From: Bacteroidota bacterium
Lineage (GTDB): Bacteria > Bacteroidota > Bacteroidia > Flavobacteriales_D > Crocinitomicaceae
DNA: 48,541 nucleotides
Direction of reading: 5' to 3'
Assembly: GCA_024280295.1 (NCBI GenBank)
Contig: JAJRQK010000061.1
Coordinates: 1 to 48,541 of the forward strand
Of the stretch, positions 46,652 through 48,541 are shown one piece after another. A program made the translations under genes and the position numbers. Position 1 is the first letter of the stretch. Each line of letters begins with the position of its first letter. The notes under the pieces were generated by a model. That model did not search any database, was not told the DNA's origin, and saw only the letters and a program-made list of their open reading frames with translations.

Positions 46652-48541
46652 ATGAAAAAAACTAGACGCCTACTTCTAATCTTTTTGTTTTCGCTTGTTG
46701 CAAAGACATCATCCGCTGATATTATTATTCAAGAATATTTTAATTCTGGCTCAATTCCAGTTGGCTGGACGACTTCCGCAATTCAAGGATCTGCTACATG
46801 GAGTGTTCAGAATGCTCCAGCTTTTGGTTCTACCAGTGGTACCTTTTACAGTGTGTTTGATGATGCAACATTAGGTGCTGGGGTTACTCCCAACGAATCT
46901 GATATGACAACCTCTTCATTTGATTGCTCTGGAAGAACAGCTATCTTTATGAACTACCAACATCACTGGTACGGAATTGAATCTACACATGGTTATATCG
47001 AAATCTCAAATGATGGTGGTACTACATGGACAACACTGATGGATTACGAAAAAATTACTCGTGGTTCAATCGCCGCTCCTCAAGATACTACACTAAATAT
47101 AACTGCGTTTGCCGCAAATCAAGCAGATGTAAGAGTTCGATTTAGATATTGGGACAACAGCTTGGCTGGACAATATTGGATGATTGATGATATCACCATT
47201 TACAGTGATCCAGATGTTGGTGCTTCGGCATTGATTAATCCTGATTATTTGTCATGTGCTACATCTTATTCTGCAACGGAATTGGTAACGGTAGAGATTA
47301 CTAATTATGGATTCTTTCCTGTCTCAAATATCCCAATTAATTGTAATGTAACTGGCGGAACAGTTGCAAACCTTACCGGTGTGTTCGTTGGCCCATTAAC
47401 TCCTGGAGCAACAGCCAATTTTACCTTTGCTGCTACTATTGATATGAGCGCAGAAGCTGTCTATAATTTCAATATTTACACCTCCTTAGCAACAGATGAA
47501 TATCTCGGAAATGATAACATTTACACCTCTCGTCAGCAGCTGATAATTACTTTCCCTTACCTAATGGACTTCAATGGTACTCAAGGAGGATGGTTTGCTA
47601 ACGGACAAACACCACCTCTTAACGGTGGTCGGAATTTCGAACATGGACCGCTAAATTATTTGAATGGTGCACAAGGTCAAGGAGATTCATGGAGCGTACA
47701 AACAACAAGTTCTAATAATGCAACATACATTTGGGTGGAAAGTCCTATATTCGACTTTAGTGCACTCTCAAACCCACATTTATTTGTTGACATTAAACAT
47801 TCACTACATAATTCTGATTTCTTCCATCTGGAGTACAGCCTAAACGGTGGTACAACATGGACACAACTCGGAACTGGTAGCGATCCAAATTGGTATAATA
47901 CTGCAAGTTGGTGGAGAAACAGTTATACCACTCCAGTCGATGCATGGACTAACTATCAAAATAATTTGTGTGCCTTAGCAGGTCAACCATGCGTAAAGTT
48001 GCGATTCTATGGTCGACCATATTACAGTGCACCAACTTATTCTGATTACCACAAATTTGCTTTCGATAATGTACAAATTGTCGATGGTCCTGATGTAGGG
48101 ATTCTTGCATACATAGATCCTGTTAATGTTGGCTGCTTATTTTCCGCTAGCCAGGTTGTCACTGTTGAAGTTCATAATTATGGATGCGGACCGATTAGCA
48201 ATATTCCAATTGAATGTCTCATCACAGGAGCAAGTACAAACACTCTTACAGGAACGGTTCCAGGACCAATTGCTGCTGGAGCAACAATCAATTACACCTT
48301 CTCAGGAACATTTGACATGTCAGTGATTGGAGTTTACAATTTTAACTCTTATACAAATATGCCTGGAGATACATACCTGCCGAATGACACCTCCACAACC
48401 TCAATCAATGTTAACCAACTTTTAGTTAACACTTTTCCGTACTTGGAAGATTTTAATACCGGTGCAGGATACTGGATTCCTGGTGGATCAACTCCTCCAT
48501 TAAACGGTGGTCGAAACTTTGTATTGGGAGCACTACCCTAC
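46652..48541 (+). CDS. Large secreted modular protein, N-terminal part (runs off right edge)
   Basis: The frame opens with a signal peptide (MKKTRRLLLIFLFSLVAKTS) and continues without a stop for all 630 codons to the edge. It has a jelly-roll/MAM-like module (GGTTWTTLMDYEKI, YWMIDDITIYSDPDVG), then a CARDB/FN3-like module (VTVEITNYGFFPVSNIPINC, FTFAATIDMSAEAVYNFNIY). A second module pair follows: FPYLMDFNG to WVESPIFDFSALS, then VGILAYIDPVNVGC. The CARDB-like part recurs 879 bases (293 codons) later with clear sequence identity (VSNIPI/ISNIPI, TFPYL, TPPLNGGRNF). A type IX sorting tail would be expected beyond the edge. Confidence 0.9.
   Translation, partial: MKKTRRLLLIFLFSLVAKTSSADIIIQEYFNSGSIPVGWTTSAIQGSATWSVQNAPAFGSTSGTFYSVFDDATLGAGVTPNESDMTTSSFDCSGRTAIFMNYQHHWYGIESTHGYIEISNDGGTTWTTLMDYEKITRGSIAAPQDTTLNITAFAANQADVRVRFRYWDNSLAGQYWMIDDITIYSDPDVGASALINPDYLSCATSYSATELVTVEITNYGFFPVSNIPINCNVTGGTVANLTGVFVGPLTPGATANFTFAATIDMSAEAVYNFNIYTSLATDEYLGNDNIYTSRQQLIITFPYLMDFNGTQGGWFANGQTPPLNGGRNFEHGPLNYLNGAQGQGDSWSVQTTSSNNATYIWVESPIFDFSALSNPHLFVDIKHSLHNSDFFHLEYSLNGGTTWTQLGTGSDPNWYNTASWWRNSYTTPVDAWTNYQNNLCALAGQPCVKLRFYGRPYYSAPTYSDYHKFAFDNVQIVDGPDVGILAYIDPVNVGCLFSASQVVTVEVHNYGCGPISNIPIECLITGASTNTLTGTVPGPIAAGATINYTFSGTFDMSVIGVYNFNSYTNMPGDTYLPNDTSTTSINVNQLLVNTFPYLEDFNTGAGYWIPGGSTPPLNGGRNFVLGALPY

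Noticed and set aside
1-48541. CRISPR arrays, tRNA or rRNA genes, integrases, transposases
   Set aside because: None was seen on reading; the only direct repeats are the 8-bp triplet at 6313 and the diverged protein modules at the right edge.

Overview
The window looks like chromosomal DNA of a low-GC marine or freshwater Bacteroidota, most likely Flavobacteriales (a Crocinitomicaceae/Cryomorphaceae-like lineage is my guess; I name no species). The evidence is the set of genes: the gliding/type IX secretion genes gldF and gldG directly upstream of dnaN, proteins with type IX (Por) secretion tails, many small MKK...C lipoproteins, a DUF5916 protein, SusC-style carboxypeptidase-like plug extensions on the TonB receptor, a fused isobutyryl-CoA mutase, AUG starts without Shine-Dalgarno sequences, and several Bacteroidetes-type -7 boxes (TAnnTTTG).

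Layout. 1-6187 (minus strand): the N-terminal 1232 residues of a giant secreted adhesin-like protein (runs off the left edge), a small lipoprotein, and a shorter type IX-secreted paralogue of the giant protein's N-terminal region. 6451-9831: the B12-dependent IcmF mutase. 10258-14608: a conserved outer-membrane-like protein of unknown function, the decayed 3' end of a zinc/cadmium P-type ATPase gene, and an intact copper P-type ATPase with two extra Cys-rich metal-binding modules. 14635-19107: small lipoproteins (one a probable c-type cytochrome), purC, phoH, a SAM hydroxide adenosyltransferase and a small monooxygenase-like protein. 19349-24148: gldF, gldG, a DUF4340-like protein and dnaN, all on the plus strand. 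24355-28884 (minus): DUF5916 protein and ComEC. 28994-32269: the translation operon thrS-infC-rpmI-rplT with a strong terminator. 32415-37537: lipoprotein hydrolase, unknown lipoprotein, APC amino-acid permease overlapping a penicillin-binding-type serine hydrolase, small lipoprotein. 37839-40229: DUF2339 multi-pass membrane protein.

40374-44143 is the most coherent functional module: a PnuC-type vitamin transporter, a NadR-like P-loop kinase overlapping it by ATGA, a clear TPP riboswitch, and a TonB-dependent receptor. Together they read as a thiamine scavenging locus: outer membrane uptake, inner membrane uptake, and trapping by phosphorylation. 44689-46410 is a decaying stretch: a propeller-repeat lipoprotein broken by a one-base deletion and the frameshifted remnant of a HipA-type kinase. 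The right edge (46652 onward) is the start of another large secreted protein built from 293-codon tandem modules.

I see no tRNA, rRNA, CRISPR array, integrase, transposase or phage genes. Most of the window is ordinary core genome; the interest lies in the thiamine locus, the modular secreted proteins at both ends and the two patches of gene decay.
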